The notes: generated by a model not told the origin, from the letters alone. A DNA stretch of 64,000 nt from Palsa-295 sp963781105 (GCA_963781105.1 CAWAED010000014.1:1-64000), one strand, 5' to 3'; positions 43,527 to 52,712 are shown, numbered from the stretch's first letter. A program made the numbers and translations.

Positions 43527-43946
43527 CTACAGCCGGGCGATCCCGTTTTCGTCGAAGCCCACGACCACTCGGCCGCCGGCCACAATCACCGGGCGCCGAA
43601 TCAGATTCGGTTCGCGCACCATCATGCGAATCGCTTCACGGCGCGACGGCGGATCTTCCCCCATGTGTTTCCGCCGGTAAAGATCGTTGCGCGGATTCAA
43701 GAAATCCTCGTGGTCGCGCCGACCAATCAGCTTTTCGAGTTCCGCCGCGCTCAATCGCTCTTTGTCCAAGTTGCGGAAATGAAGTTCGAATCCGCGCCGC
43801 TCCATGTATTTCCGCGCCTTGCGGCATGTCGTGCACGAGGGTTTCTGTATAAACTCAGCCTTTTTGCGCTTTCGCGTGGCCGTTCTGCGCGGCTTGCTGC
43901 TCGCAGTTCTCACGCTCGCCCTTTTCCGTGCCTTCTTGATTGCCAT
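43527..43946 (-). CDS. ArsC/Spx-like thioredoxin-fold protein with basic N-terminal extension
   Basis: A 139-aa protein. The core is an ArsC/Spx/YffB fold with CTTC at residues 38-41 and RRPVIVAGGRVVVGF near the end. Residues 1-32 form an unusual Lys/Arg-rich tail that the usual 110-120-aa family lacks and that could bind nucleic acid. No ars genes are nearby, so arsenate reduction is not supported. Confidence 0.78.
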   Translation of the reverse strand: MAIKKARKRASVRTASSKPRRTATRKRKKAEFIQKPSCTTCRKARKYMERRGFELHFRNLDKERLSAAELEKLIGRRDHEDFLNPRNDLYRRKHMGEDPPSRREAIRMMVREPNLIRRPVIVAGGRVVVGFDENGIARL

Positions 43947-43959
43947 GCGTTAATTCCCC

Positions 43960-44295
43960 TCAGTAATGCGGAACATTTGGATCAATCTCCGCCGACCAAC
44001 GCTCGATTCCACCGGTCATGGACCGCGCGCCTTCCACGCCCTGCGAACGCAGCCACGCTGCAGCGTCCAAGCTGCGCATCCCGTGATGGCAGAACAGCAC
44101 CAGCTCTTCTGCTCGCTCCAGGCGCGCCAGATTCGACGGAATCTCGCCCAGCGGAATCAGCACCGACCCCGCGATGTTCGCCGCATCGTATTCCCATTGC
44201 TCGCGGACGTCCACGAAAAGAACCTTATTGTCGCGAGCCAGCAGTTCCTTCACCTCGCGCGGCGCGATTTCGATGTTGGAAAGCGAATCGTCCAT
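43960..44295 (-). CDS. Single-domain rhodanese-like protein
   Basis: A 111-aa sulfurtransferase domain of the GlpE/PspE group. LFVDVREQWEY is the conserved strand, and the active loop CHHGMRS with Cys69 can carry a persulfide. ATG 44295 is preferred: it lies 2 bases after the CoA-transferase stop. It ends 13 bases before the ArsC-like gene, which suggests one operon and perhaps shared thiol chemistry. Confidence 0.88.
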   Translation of the reverse strand: MDDSLSNIEIAPREVKELLARDNKVLFVDVREQWEYDAANIAGSVLIPLGEIPSNLARLERAEELVLFCHHGMRSLDAAAWLRSQGVEGARSMTGGIERWSAEIDPNVPHY

Positions 44296-44297
44296 AG

Positions 44298-45221
44298 TCA
44301 ATAACCGAAATCCGCGGGCGTGGAAAACGCGTGCTCTTTTACTGCCAGGCTCTCCAAGCGTTCCGCGCCAAGCAGCTTCCTATATTGTTGCCGGTCGCTC
44401 ACCTGCACGACCCAGTGCGCCAGCCAATCCTCAAAATCCTCCAAACGCCTAGTCTGCTCGTGATACTGCGAAAAGTACGCGTGGTCGCGGCCATAATAGC
44501 CCTGCACAGGCGACGGATGCGCGCCACCGGGTTCATGCACCACCGGCCCCACCAGAAACCCAGGCACCAGCGTGCGATTCGGATCGGAAGCGATCACCCC
44601 CGGCTCCACAATCTCTTCGGCCACCACAATTATTTTCCGCGCTGCCCGCGCGCCATCCAATGCCACTCCCAGGCTGCCCCAGATGTGCGCATTCCCCTGG
44701 GCGTCTGCGCGCTGCATATGCAAAATTGCCACATCCGGACGCAGCGCGCGCACCGCCACCAATTTTTCCTCGCTCACCGGCGAAGAGAATTCGCGCAGGT
44801 TGCCGTTTTTCTTCAACAGGTCGCTTCCCAAGGTCGCGTATGTCGGCAAAAACGGCACACCCAGCGCCCCAGCGTGCAATGCCATCGCCATCGTGAAATT
44901 CGAATAATCCACCACTTCCAGGCGCCGCGGAATGCTTCGTTCCACCGCTCGCCGAAAACAATATCCCACGCCCGCCGAAACGTTCCCAATCCATGCCGCC
45001 ATCACGCGCGAAACGCAGCCAGCCCCGATCATCTGATCGAAGAGAATGTCTGAAATCGGTCCGACCAGCGTCAGATCGCGCCGGTTTTGCCGTATCAGTT
45101 CGTGCCCCGCCGCAAACGGAATCATTTGCTCGAGCTGCGCGCCCAGCAACACCATCGAACCCGATGGCACGTGCCGCGCGATGGCATCGCGCATACTCAT
45201 TACCTTGGATTCAGCAGACAT
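44298..45221 (-). CDS. CoA-transferase family I, subunit A
   Basis: This 307-aa protein is the alpha-type subunit of a two-chain CoA-transferase (GctA/IpdA-like). VMSMRDAIARHVPSGSMVLLG resembles the N-terminal CoA-transferase start, and DVAILHMQRADAQGNAHIWG is the family GN-H motif. Its start lies 1 base after the stop of subunit B. Substrates could be a dicarboxylate CoA or, if similar to IpdAB, a ring-opened steroid CoA; the sequence does not decide. Confidence 0.85.
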   Translation of the reverse strand: MSAESKVMSMRDAIARHVPSGSMVLLGAQLEQMIPFAAGHELIRQNRRDLTLVGPISDILFDQMIGAGCVSRVMAAWIGNVSAGVGYCFRRAVERSIPRRLEVVDYSNFTMAMALHAGALGVPFLPTYATLGSDLLKKNGNLREFSSPVSEEKLVAVRALRPDVAILHMQRADAQGNAHIWGSLGVALDGARAARKIIVVAEEIVEPGVIASDPNRTLVPGFLVGPVVHEPGGAHPSPVQGYYGRDHAYFSQYHEQTRRLEDFEDWLAHWVVQVSDRQQYRKLLGAERLESLAVKEHAFSTPADFGY

Positions 45222-45222
45222 G

Positions 45223-46011
45223 TCATCGGGTCCAAAAATGATTGGGATCGAGCTCGCGCGTGATGCGAAGTTCCGTGTCCGTCGGCGGAGGAGTCTCCAT
45301 CAATTCATCCGCCACGCGCAGCGTCCACCCGGTATTCGCCAAAACTTCTTCGACGCTCACGCCGGGGTGAACAGAAGCGAGATAAGCCTCGCCATCATGC
45401 CCGAAACGCAACACTCCCAAGGTTGTGATGATCGCCGACGGCCCCGAAGCCTGCGGCAATCCCTGAGAGCGCCGCCAGCCGTTGCCAGCTCCATATCCGG
45501 GCGAAGTAATATGTCCGACGCGCTCGCAAAGCCTGCCGCGTTCGTGCGCAAGCATCACCACGGTCCGCCGCGCCAGGCACGCTATATCGCACGCGCCTCC
45601 CGATCCCGGCAAGCGCTGCATCTCCTTATGGCGATAGCCCCAGGTTGTATTGAGATTGCCGAATCGGTCCACTTCCGCAGCGCCCAAAAATCCCGCGTCC
45701 ACACGCCCCTGCTGTAACAAACCCATCACGCCAGTCATTTCACCGCACTGTGTCGCGCCACGAAGATTGGGCGGATCGCCCATCGTGTACAACAATTCCG
45801 CCGCGGGCGTTTCGCGAATCACACCATTTTCAAAGAGTCCGACTGCCGACGGCGCATGAGTCCTCCGCGCCACCAAGAACGCCAGCATCGGCAGGCGCAT
45901 CCCCACAAAAATAAGCTCGCCGTCGCCGATTTCGCGCGCGGCGGCTGCAACCATCAGTTCACTGAACGAGTAGCCACGCGCCGCGAGATCGGGTTCGGAC
46001 CGTGCCGTCAT
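45223..46011 (-). CDS. CoA-transferase family I, subunit B
   Basis: A 262-aa beta-type subunit partnering the next gene. FSELMVAAAAREIGDGELIFVG opens the fold, FENGVI provides a Glu in the position typical of the ENG active loop (catalytic Glu in true transferases), and GSGGACDIACLA is the glycine loop. Retention of the Glu argues for transferase rather than the hydrolase activity of IpdAB. Upstream lies a PaaG-like gene, an order resembling echA20-ipdA-ipdB of actinobacteria. Confidence 0.85.
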   Translation of the reverse strand: MTARSEPDLAARGYSFSELMVAAAAREIGDGELIFVGMRLPMLAFLVARRTHAPSAVGLFENGVIRETPAAELLYTMGDPPNLRGATQCGEMTGVMGLLQQGRVDAGFLGAAEVDRFGNLNTTWGYRHKEMQRLPGSGGACDIACLARRTVVMLAHERGRLCERVGHITSPGYGAGNGWRRSQGLPQASGPSAIITTLGVLRFGHDGEAYLASVHPGVSVEEVLANTGWTLRVADELMETPPPTDTELRITRELDPNHFWTR

Positions 46012-46080
46012 AAATGTTCGGGGTTCACTTTCCGTACGGACATTTGCGCGCGAAGCGGCCGACGCACTCGCGACCGCAGT

Positions 46081-46890
46081 CTAATAACCCTGGAAATTCG
46101 GTTTGCGCTTCTCGAAAAATGCGTTCAGGCCTTCCAGGCAATCCTGCGAATCAAAACAGTGAATCTGCAGGCGAATCTCTTCATCGAGCGCGGCTTCCAG
46201 CTCCTTGCGCTGCTCGGCGCTCATCCGATGCTTCACGTCGCGCTGCGCGAGCCCAGCTCCGCTGGCGATGCTTTCAGCAAGTTTTTTTGTTTCGGCTTCA
46301 AACTGCTCCGTCGGAATCACTCGGGAGACGATTCCCATCCGCAGCGCTTCTTCCGCCGAAAGCATTTGCGCCGTGTAGAACAATTCGGCCGCCCGCGTCG
46401 GCCCGATGATCCGTGGCAGAAAATAAGTCCCGCCGAAATCGGGGAACAATCCAATTTGTGCAAAGGATTCCGCAAAACGCGCTTGGTCCGACGCGATTCG
46501 AATATCCGCCGCCAGCGCCAGATTCATTCCGCCTCCCGCGGCCGGTCCATTCACTGCGGCAATCACAACTTTCGGCATCGTCGCGATCGCCAGCGAAATC
46601 TCTTTTCCGGACTGCACCAGCGATTCCACTTCGCTCACCGCTTTGCGTTGGCGCACATCGCGAAGCAATTCCAAATCGCCACCGGCGCAAAACGCCCGCC
46701 CGGTTCCCGTTAGCACCACACAGTGAACGCTCCTATCGGCCTGCACGCGCAAAAGCGCATGCACCAGTTCCTGACCCATCTGAATATTCAGCGCATTCAA
46801 TTTTTCCGGACGATTCAAACGAATGATTGCGACTGCTCCGGCGCGTTCTTCCGTCACCACCGGACTGGCGGTTGGCTGCGTAGCCCCCAT
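46081..46890 (-). CDS. Enoyl-CoA hydratase/isomerase family protein, PaaG-like
   Basis: A 269-aa crotonase-fold enzyme. The oxyanion hole GGGMNLALAADI lacks the first hydratase Glu (Asn instead), and the second site reads FPDFGGTYFLPR with Asp rather than Glu. This is the pattern of PaaG-type isomerases, where a single Asp acts. It could thus isomerise an unsaturated or epoxidised acyl-CoA. It lies 70 bases upstream of the CoA-transferase pair. Confidence 0.86.
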   Translation of the reverse strand: MGATQPTASPVVTEERAGAVAIIRLNRPEKLNALNIQMGQELVHALLRVQADRSVHCVVLTGTGRAFCAGGDLELLRDVRQRKAVSEVESLVQSGKEISLAIATMPKVVIAAVNGPAAGGGMNLALAADIRIASDQARFAESFAQIGLFPDFGGTYFLPRIIGPTRAAELFYTAQMLSAEEALRMGIVSRVIPTEQFEAETKKLAESIASGAGLAQRDVKHRMSAEQRKELEAALDEEIRLQIHCFDSQDCLEGLNAFFEKRKPNFQGY

Positions 46891-46905
46891 GATTTGTTCG
46901 CCTCC

Positions 46906-47418
46906 CTAGTCCTTCAAGCTTTTCAAAAGCACCGCGAGTTTCTTGAAATAGCGTGTTTTCACCGCGCGTTCAGTCCCACCGTTCAGGCCGCTCGTTGACG
47001 GCAGCACGAACACTTTTGCACCGTACAATTCTTCCTTTTGCAGACCCAGTTTGCACTGTCTTCCCGCGAATTTCTCATAGACCATCTTGCCATTGAACGC
47101 TACCACCCGCGGTCGCAAGTCTTCCAGCTTCTGCGCGAGTAGGACCCGGCCTTCCGCAAATTCCTGCCGCTCGATTTCATCGATGCCGCGCGTCGGACGC
47201 TTCACCAAATCCGTCATTCCAATGCCGAATTCCAGGATCCGCCGGTCGTCCTCGTAGCTGAGCGGCTCAGGAATGACGCCCGATTCGTACATGATCGGCC
47301 AAAATTGATTCCCGCGCCCCGCGTAGTAGTGACCGACGCGTGCGGAGCGGTCGCCGGGATTGGCGCCGACCAGAATCATTTTCATTCCCTTACGGAGATA
47401 GTCCGGCAGAGTGCGCAT
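46906..47418 (-). CDS. Mug/TDG-family mismatch-specific DNA glycosylase
   Basis: A 170-aa uracil-DNA glycosylase superfamily member. MILVGANPGDRSARVGHYYA carries the catalytic Asn in the (I/A)NPG motif, and LPSTSGLNG is the second DNA-binding loop. Such enzymes remove U or T opposite G and ethenocytosine. Its place among acyl-CoA genes looks incidental. Confidence 0.9.
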   Translation of the reverse strand: MRTLPDYLRKGMKMILVGANPGDRSARVGHYYAGRGNQFWPIMYESGVIPEPLSYEDDRRILEFGIGMTDLVKRPTRGIDEIERQEFAEGRVLLAQKLEDLRPRVVAFNGKMVYEKFAGRQCKLGLQKEELYGAKVFVLPSTSGLNGGTERAVKTRYFKKLAVLLKSLKD

Positions 47419-47497
47419 TCAGTCCTTTTCGTTCCCGAAACTTCTTACGATACTCAAAATTTCCGGCCCTCAACCTCATTCCAACCGCAAATCAAGT

Positions 47498-48307
47498 CTA
47501 CTTGCCCTTGAACACAGGCTGGCGTTTTTCGACGTAAGCCTTCAACCCTTCCTTTGCGTCCTCACTTGTAAAAAGCTGTTGCTGGAGCTCCCGTTCAAGT
47601 CCGAGCGCTTCCGCGAAGCCGACTTCCGAACCGGTGACCACCGCTCGCTTCATCAGCCCCACCGCATGCGACGCCTTTTTCGGCGGACAGAATTGCTTGG
47701 CATAGGCCATCGCATCTCCCCAAAAGGTAGTCGTCTCGAGGATTTGATTCACTAGGCCGTGCTCGAGAGCGTCTTCGAAGCTAAACGTCTGGCCGGTCGC
47801 CATTAACTCGATGGCTTTCGCGCGTCCGACCAGTCGGGTCAGGCGTTGCGTTCCGCCAGTTCCCGGCAGCACGCCCAAATTTACTTCGGGCAAGCCAATC
47901 TTGCCGCCGTTCTTCTTCGCAAGGCGAATATCGCACGTCATTGCGATCTCCAGCCCGCCTCCTACCGTGTGTCCGTTGAGAGCCGCGATCACCAGCTTGG
48001 GTGTTTGCTCGAGCCGGCACAAAGTCTCGTTTGCATGAAGGCAGAAATAATACTTAAACGAAGAGCCGGCCTGGGTCAGCATAGGAATACTCGCGCCCGC
48101 GCAGAAGAATTTCTCGCCCTTTCCGCGCAAGAGCAGCACGTGGACACTTTCATCCATCCGCGCCCGCAGGATGGCCGCATCCAGTTGCTGCATCATTTCA
48201 TAGCTGTAGGTATTTGCCGGAGGATCATCGAGTTCGAGGATCGCGACGCCATCTTCGACGCCGTAATGGACTAGTTTCTTGTCTTCGACAGCCTGCGGCG
48301 TTGCCAT
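47498..48307 (-). CDS. Enoyl-CoA hydratase
   Basis: A 269-aa crotonase-family hydratase. NGHTVGGGLEIAMTCDIRLA and IGLPEVNLGVLPGTGGTQRL keep both catalytic Glu residues, unlike the PaaG-like paralogue at 46081. It would hydrate trans-2-enoyl-CoA to 3-hydroxyacyl-CoA, the substrate of the dehydrogenase at 41740. ATG 48307 is preferred over GTG 48310. It is the first gene of the minus-strand run. Confidence 0.91.
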   Translation of the reverse strand: MATPQAVEDKKLVHYGVEDGVAILELDDPPANTYSYEMMQQLDAAILRARMDESVHVLLLRGKGEKFFCAGASIPMLTQAGSSFKYYFCLHANETLCRLEQTPKLVIAALNGHTVGGGLEIAMTCDIRLAKKNGGKIGLPEVNLGVLPGTGGTQRLTRLVGRAKAIELMATGQTFSFEDALEHGLVNQILETTTFWGDAMAYAKQFCPPKKASHAVGLMKRAVVTGSEVGFAEALGLERELQQQLFTSEDAKEGLKAYVEKRQPVFKGK

Positions 48308-48539
48308 CACTCCCCCGTCGTCGCCCAGCGCACTGCTTTGGTGCGATTATCCTTCACGAGTCGCCCGGTCCGCAAGGTCGGAGCGCCCGGTGTTGCTAAC
48401 ATCGCTAGCGATCTGCGTGTCCCATCTCGAACAAAAATTAGTCTGTCTAAGTCACTGAAATCTGACTATTTGCCGCGCAGACTCGATGGCGCGAGAGCGC
48501 GCCACCCCCATTTTGTGCTACGCTATTTGGCCTATACTC

Positions 48540-49181
48540 ATGAGCGCTTCTAAACTAAATCCGTTGCAGCCGCGTACGCCGCTGCCGTCCCAGGTAGTGA
48601 AGGACGACGAAGGACTGCTCGTCGCCGCCGCCAAGGGCGGCGACATTTCCGCATTTGAAACCCTTGTCGGCCGCTACGAGCGCAAAATCTTCCGCCTGGC
48701 TCAAAATATCACGCAGAATCGCGAAGACGCCGAAGATGTGATGCAGGAATCCTTCCTGAAATCCTACCAGCACCTTGGCGAGTTTCAGGGCAATTCCAGA
48801 TTTTACACCTGGCTCGTGCGCATTGCCGTCAATCAGGCCCTGATGAAGCTGCGCAAGCGCCGCCCCAATCAGGTATCCCTTGACGAAGAGATTGACACTG
48901 GCGAAGATACCATGCCGCGCGAAGTGGAAGACTGGGGACCGTCACCCGAGGACCGCTACGAGCAAACGGAACTTGGCCGGATACTTTCCACCACGATTGC
49001 GGAACTCGATCCACCTTTCAGAATCGTTTTTCAACTTCGCGACATCGAAGAATTATCGACCGAGGAGACGGCGGAAACGCTGGGACTTTCAATCCCGGCC
49101 GTGAAATCGCGGTTGCTGAGAGCGCGTTTGAAGCTCCGGCAGAAATTGAACCGTTATTTTCGCCAGGGTGAGAATTCGTGA
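48540..49181 (+). CDS. ECF RNA polymerase sigma factor (RpoE-like)
   Basis: A 213-aa group 4 sigma factor. Region 2 (FETLVGRYERKIFRLAQNIT; DAEDVMQESFLKSYQHL; TWLVRIAVNQALMKLRKRR) and region 4 (LDPPFRIVFQLRDIEELSTEE; SIPAVKSRLLRARLKLR) are complete. It directs polymerase to stress-type promoters. The frame is open from 48486, but ATG 48540 fits the family. The anti-sigma gene overlaps its stop by 4 bases, so the pair is translationally coupled. Confidence 0.93.
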   Translation: MSASKLNPLQPRTPLPSQVVKDDEGLLVAAAKGGDISAFETLVGRYERKIFRLAQNITQNREDAEDVMQESFLKSYQHLGEFQGNSRFYTWLVRIAVNQALMKLRKRRPNQVSLDEEIDTGEDTMPREVEDWGPSPEDRYEQTELGRILSTTIAELDPPFRIVFQLRDIEELSTEETAETLGLSIPAVKSRLLRARLKLRQKLNRYFRQGENS

Positions 49182-49426
49182 ACTGCAAGAGCATCGTCAA
49201 GGAGATTTCGAACTACCTGGAAGAAGCGCTGGAACCGTCGTTGAAATCCTCCATCGAAAAGCACCTGGAAAATTGCGAAGATTGTCGCATCGTAGTAGAC
49301 ACCACCAAGAAGACCGTCCAAATTTTCTGCAACTCCGAACCTGCTCCGCTGCCGGAAGATACCCGCCAGCGCCTGCGCGACGCGGTTTTCAAGCAACTCA
49401 GCCATAACCGCACCGATAAGCGCTAG
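49178..49426 (+). CDS. Zinc-finger anti-sigma factor
   Basis: An 82-aa soluble anti-sigma protein with the ZAS motif: Cys3, then HLENCEDC (His-x3-Cys-x2-Cys). It binds and holds the ECF factor encoded just upstream. There is no TM helix, so the signal is probably cytosolic, as for redox-sensing RsrA-type members. GTG 49178 overlaps the sigma gene stop. Its own stop overlaps that of the convergent cyclodeaminase gene within CTAG. Confidence 0.88.
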   Translation: MNCKSIVKEISNYLEEALEPSLKSSIEKHLENCEDCRIVVDTTKKTVQIFCNSEPAPLPEDTRQRLRDAVFKQLSHNRTDKR

Positions 49427-50418
49427 ACGCCTCGCGCCTCCACGGGACGAGCATCTTTCTCCCACAGAGATACCTGCCGCCCGACACCCCGCTGCCGCGC
49501 AAGCTCATAAGTGCGCCCCGCCACCACCACGTCCTCCGTGGCAATCCCGTTAGACTTGAAAAGCGTAATCTGCTTGGAGTTCGCCCGGCCTGGAATTTTC
49601 CCCGCCACAATTTCGGCTAACTCGTTGACGCTGTCCCAGCGCCTCTTATCGTCGCCGTACATTTGAATCAAATCACCAGCCTCGATTTTCGATTGCTCGC
49701 GCGAATCCACGACAATAATGTCGCAGCGGCGCACTGCTGCCCCATCCAATTCATGCTTCTGCGGGAAATTCGCACCGATGGCGTTGATCTGCATCCCGGG
49801 TTTGAGCCACCGTCCTTCCAGCACAGGGTCAGTGGAATTTGTGGAGGTCACCACGATGGCAGCGTCCCGCACGGCTTCCTCAGCCGATGCCGCAGCCTCC
49901 ACAGGCAGCCGTAGCCGTTCAGTCATTTCCTGTGCGAACTGCGCGCGATGTTCGGCGTTGCGGCTGAACGCGCGCACGCTTTCGATTTTTCGCACCGACG
50001 TGATCGCCTCCAGTTGCGTCCGCGCCTGCAAACCCGTACCGATGATTCCAATCGTGTTCGCGTCCGATCGAGCCATCAGGCGAGTGGCCACGCCGCTCGC
50101 CGCGCCCGTACGCATTTGCCCCAAGTAATCTGCTTCTATCAGCGCGACAAGATCGCCGGATAGCGCGTCGAACAAAGGCACCAGAAATCGCAACCCCTGT
50201 TTCGCGCTCGTATACATCTTCAGGCCCATGTAACCGCTTACCGCGTCCGCCCCGGCCATGTAATGGAGATAACTCTTCCCTGGAATGTGCAGGCGCTGGC
50301 GGGAATGGACCTGCGCGCTGCCGTCCGCGAGCCGGCGAAAGGAATCTTCCACCGCCTCAAGCGCGAGCGGCATCGTCAGAATGTTTTTCACGTCTGCTTC
50401 GGATAAGAGCAGGGCCAC
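49423..50418 (-). CDS. Ornithine cyclodeaminase/mu-crystallin family protein
   Basis: A 331-aa NAD(P)-binding protein. MYTSAKQGLRFLVPLFDALSG and the Rossmann segment TIGIIGTGLQARTQLEAI are typical, as is INAIGANFPQKHELD. Members deaminate ornithine to proline or reduce ketimines and dehydrogenate N-alkyl amino acids; which reaction applies cannot be told. It is a single gene convergent to the anti-sigma gene. The start is a GTG. Confidence 0.9.
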   Translation of the reverse strand: MALLLSEADVKNILTMPLALEAVEDSFRRLADGSAQVHSRQRLHIPGKSYLHYMAGADAVSGYMGLKMYTSAKQGLRFLVPLFDALSGDLVALIEADYLGQMRTGAASGVATRLMARSDANTIGIIGTGLQARTQLEAITSVRKIESVRAFSRNAEHRAQFAQEMTERLRLPVEAAASAEEAVRDAAIVVTSTNSTDPVLEGRWLKPGMQINAIGANFPQKHELDGAAVRRCDIIVVDSREQSKIEAGDLIQMYGDDKRRWDSVNELAEIVAGKIPGRANSKQITLFKSNGIATEDVVVAGRTYELARQRGVGRQVSLWEKDARPVEARGV

Positions 50419-50472
50419 GAAGTGCCTCCCATTGAAATACGCGGGGCAATGATAACGCGAGGCGGGAAGATA

Positions 50473-51414
50473 TCAGAAGCTGACGTGATAACGCAGAACG
50501 CGCGCTTCCGGCGCGTCGAGGACCAGTAATTCGCCTTTAGAATTCACGGCCAGCGGCGGAGCTTTGCGCGATGCTTGACCCAGTTGCGGCGCAAGGTCCA
50601 TGTCCAGCTTCGGCGCGCCGTCCGTGGTGACGATGTGCAGCATCAGACCATTCGAGTCCATCAGAAACACGCAATTACTCCAAATCGCAAAGCCCGCGTT
50701 GGGATTCCAGCTCGCATCCTTCGTGCTGGAGACGATTTCGGTAACCAGATGGCCCTCTCGCGTTAGCTTCATGATTCCGCCGGAAGGTGTCGCCAAATAG
50801 AGATAGTCATCCGGCCCTTTGACCAGCGGTCCGAAGCGCTTTGAGCCGGGAAAGGTTTCGCGCGGCTGCCAGGTTTGCACCAGACGCAATCGCGAGGTGT
50901 AGCTGAACACCTTCCCCGCGTTCGAATCCAGCACGTGAATCTGTCCGTCATCGCCGACCGCCACGCTTAGCTCATTTCCCGGCACGGGCCGCGTTCGTAG
51001 TCGCAGCTCGCGGTAGCGGTCGCCGTTTGGCAAGAAAATGAAGACGCTGTCGCGAACGGGATCGGTTACGTAGATGGCTCCGCCCTGATCAAGCGCGATG
51101 AATTGCGGGTGATTCAGCCCATCTTCCTGAAATGAAAGAAGGGGTTTGCCGCCCGGAGCGAACTTGGAAATGAATGCGCTGCCGGCGTCGGCTATGAATA
51201 TGTCGCCGAGAGAGTTTGTGGCAATCCCCGAAGGGTCCTGCAGCTGCCCGGGGCCATTGCCCTTCACGCCCCATTCGCCGACGTACTCAATCGATGGCGA
51301 CGTTACCGCGGGCTTCTCGGCCATCACCACCGAAGATCCTTGCGAACATCCACTAATAAAGATTGAGCAAAGCAGAAGAGAAACACACCCAGCCATGGAA
51401 TCGCGCTTCCCCAT
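50473..51414 (-). CDS. NHL-type beta-propeller lipoprotein
   Basis: A 313-aa lipoprotein with signal LLLCSIFISGC (lipobox near residue 22). VGEWGVKGNGPGQLQDPSGIA is the NHL repeat hallmark, and about six blade repeats follow (DPSGIATNSLGDIFIADAGS; FIALDQGGAIYVTDPVRDSV). NHL propellers bind ligands or proteins in the envelope. ATG 51414 is used; TTG 51423 is an alternative. Confidence 0.83.
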   Translation of the reverse strand: MGKRDSMAGCVSLLLCSIFISGCSQGSSVVMAEKPAVTSPSIEYVGEWGVKGNGPGQLQDPSGIATNSLGDIFIADAGSAFISKFAPGGKPLLSFQEDGLNHPQFIALDQGGAIYVTDPVRDSVFIFLPNGDRYRELRLRTRPVPGNELSVAVGDDGQIHVLDSNAGKVFSYTSRLRLVQTWQPRETFPGSKRFGPLVKGPDDYLYLATPSGGIMKLTREGHLVTEIVSSTKDASWNPNAGFAIWSNCVFLMDSNGLMLHIVTTDGAPKLDMDLAPQLGQASRKAPPLAVNSKGELLVLDAPEARVLRYHVSF

Positions 51415-51479
51415 ACCAACCAATTTATCTCAACCGGGTCCATGCGCGGGATGAATTGAGAGGCAATGGAACGCGGTGA

Positions 51480-52484
51480 TTAACGCCGGTGCTTGCGCGT
51501 CTCCGGCGCTCCTTTCTCCCTCACGCGGCGAACGATGGTCTGGTGCATCACGTACGTGCGCCTGCCAGCTGCGCCGACGCTCATATCCTGGAACCAAAAC
51601 GTGACGTCGCCTCCCGGCCCGGTCGTTTGTGTACGCTCGATCGGCAGCTTTCCGCACACGTCGCTATCCACAAATGCAGTTTCGTAACGCTCCTTCTGCT
51701 TCCCCCAGGTGTAGACGCGCAGCATTGTGAAGTCGCACGGCTGGCCTTCTGGGCCGTGTGTCCCGACGAGCAGATATTGCGGCACGGGCTTGCCGGAGGA
51801 GGCCAGCACGCGGTCGAGCGGCGTCCACGCGACGATGCGCATCCCCGCAGAGCTGGCATAATCCGGCAGCGGCTGCGGAACGTCGAGGTCAATGAACCGT
51901 CCGAGCACCCATCCGGCGAGCGGGCCCTGATCTGCACTGTGCGCGCGAACGAACCACCAATCCTCTTTCTTGCCTTCGGGCGCAGGTGCCGAAGATTCTT
52001 GGTCGCCACTCTCTACGATCGCGGGCTTGATTTCGGCGGTCTGACGCGTCAATAGATCCAGCCGAACATCCTTGTTCAACTGGCGAATCCGTGGCGTGTC
52101 GCGCCCCGGCCCGAAATGGAGATTGCTGAGGACTCGCGTGTGCCCGCGCGCTTCCACCGACATCCCCTCGGACTTCGTTTCCATGTCTTTCATCCGCTGC
52201 CATGAGTCCGCGGACAGCAAATCGCGTTCGGCGACCCAGCCGACGATGCCGTCGGGCGTGCGGACCTTTACTTGATCCTGAAAACGCTGCAGCACATCCA
52301 GGCGCTCTCCGAAATTGACGGTGCTGACTTGCTCGCGTACCTGCGCGGATGTGCTGTACACCAAGACCGAACGATTTCCCGTGTAGGCTATTTCCAGCGG
52401 GGCTGCAACGTGATGCTCGCTGACGTAGAGTCCTACGACCACTACGAGCACGACCGCGAAGCCCAGTAGCATCTTCCGGATCAC
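51480..52484 (-). CDS. Membrane-anchored bacterial SH3-domain protein
   Basis: A 334-aa protein with one N-terminal TM helix (LLGFAVVLVVVVGLYV) and a periplasmic SH3b domain (SVLVYSTSAQVREQV; GERLDVLQRFQDQVKVRTPD; GIVGWVAERDLL). A second SH3-like part (VRAHSADQGPLAGWVLGRFI) follows. Such domains often bind peptidoglycan. GTG 52484 has GGAG 7 bases upstream and is preferred over the longer frame to 52574. It lies just upstream of the NHL gene on the same strand. Confidence 0.75.
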   Translation of the reverse strand: MIRKMLLGFAVVLVVVVGLYVSEHHVAAPLEIAYTGNRSVLVYSTSAQVREQVSTVNFGERLDVLQRFQDQVKVRTPDGIVGWVAERDLLSADSWQRMKDMETKSEGMSVEARGHTRVLSNLHFGPGRDTPRIRQLNKDVRLDLLTRQTAEIKPAIVESGDQESSAPAPEGKKEDWWFVRAHSADQGPLAGWVLGRFIDLDVPQPLPDYASSAGMRIVAWTPLDRVLASSGKPVPQYLLVGTHGPEGQPCDFTMLRVYTWGKQKERYETAFVDSDVCGKLPIERTQTTGPGGDVTFWFQDMSVGAAGRRTYVMHQTIVRRVREKGAPETRKHRR

Positions 52485-52712
52485 CGGCGTTCTCCGAGCG
52501 TAGCTGTACTGATGGCGCTGCTCGCTTGTGCGGGCTCTGTCATGGTCCGAGTTGCTAGCAAAGTAACCCAGCATTTTACACTAACCGCCACGCGCATCCG
52601 CGCACGCGTTGCGCGCCGAGTTTCCATGCACCGGCATGCGCGATATTTCGGTTCTGATACAATTCCGTGCGTTCGTTCATCATTCATGGCTTAACTTACC
52701 CGGAGGAATTGC

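Noticed and set aside
43527..44295. Arsenate resistance pair (ArsC plus rhodanese)
   Set aside because: No arsR, arsB/acr3 or arsA nearby, and the ArsC-like protein has a CxxC more typical of Spx/YffB-like relatives.
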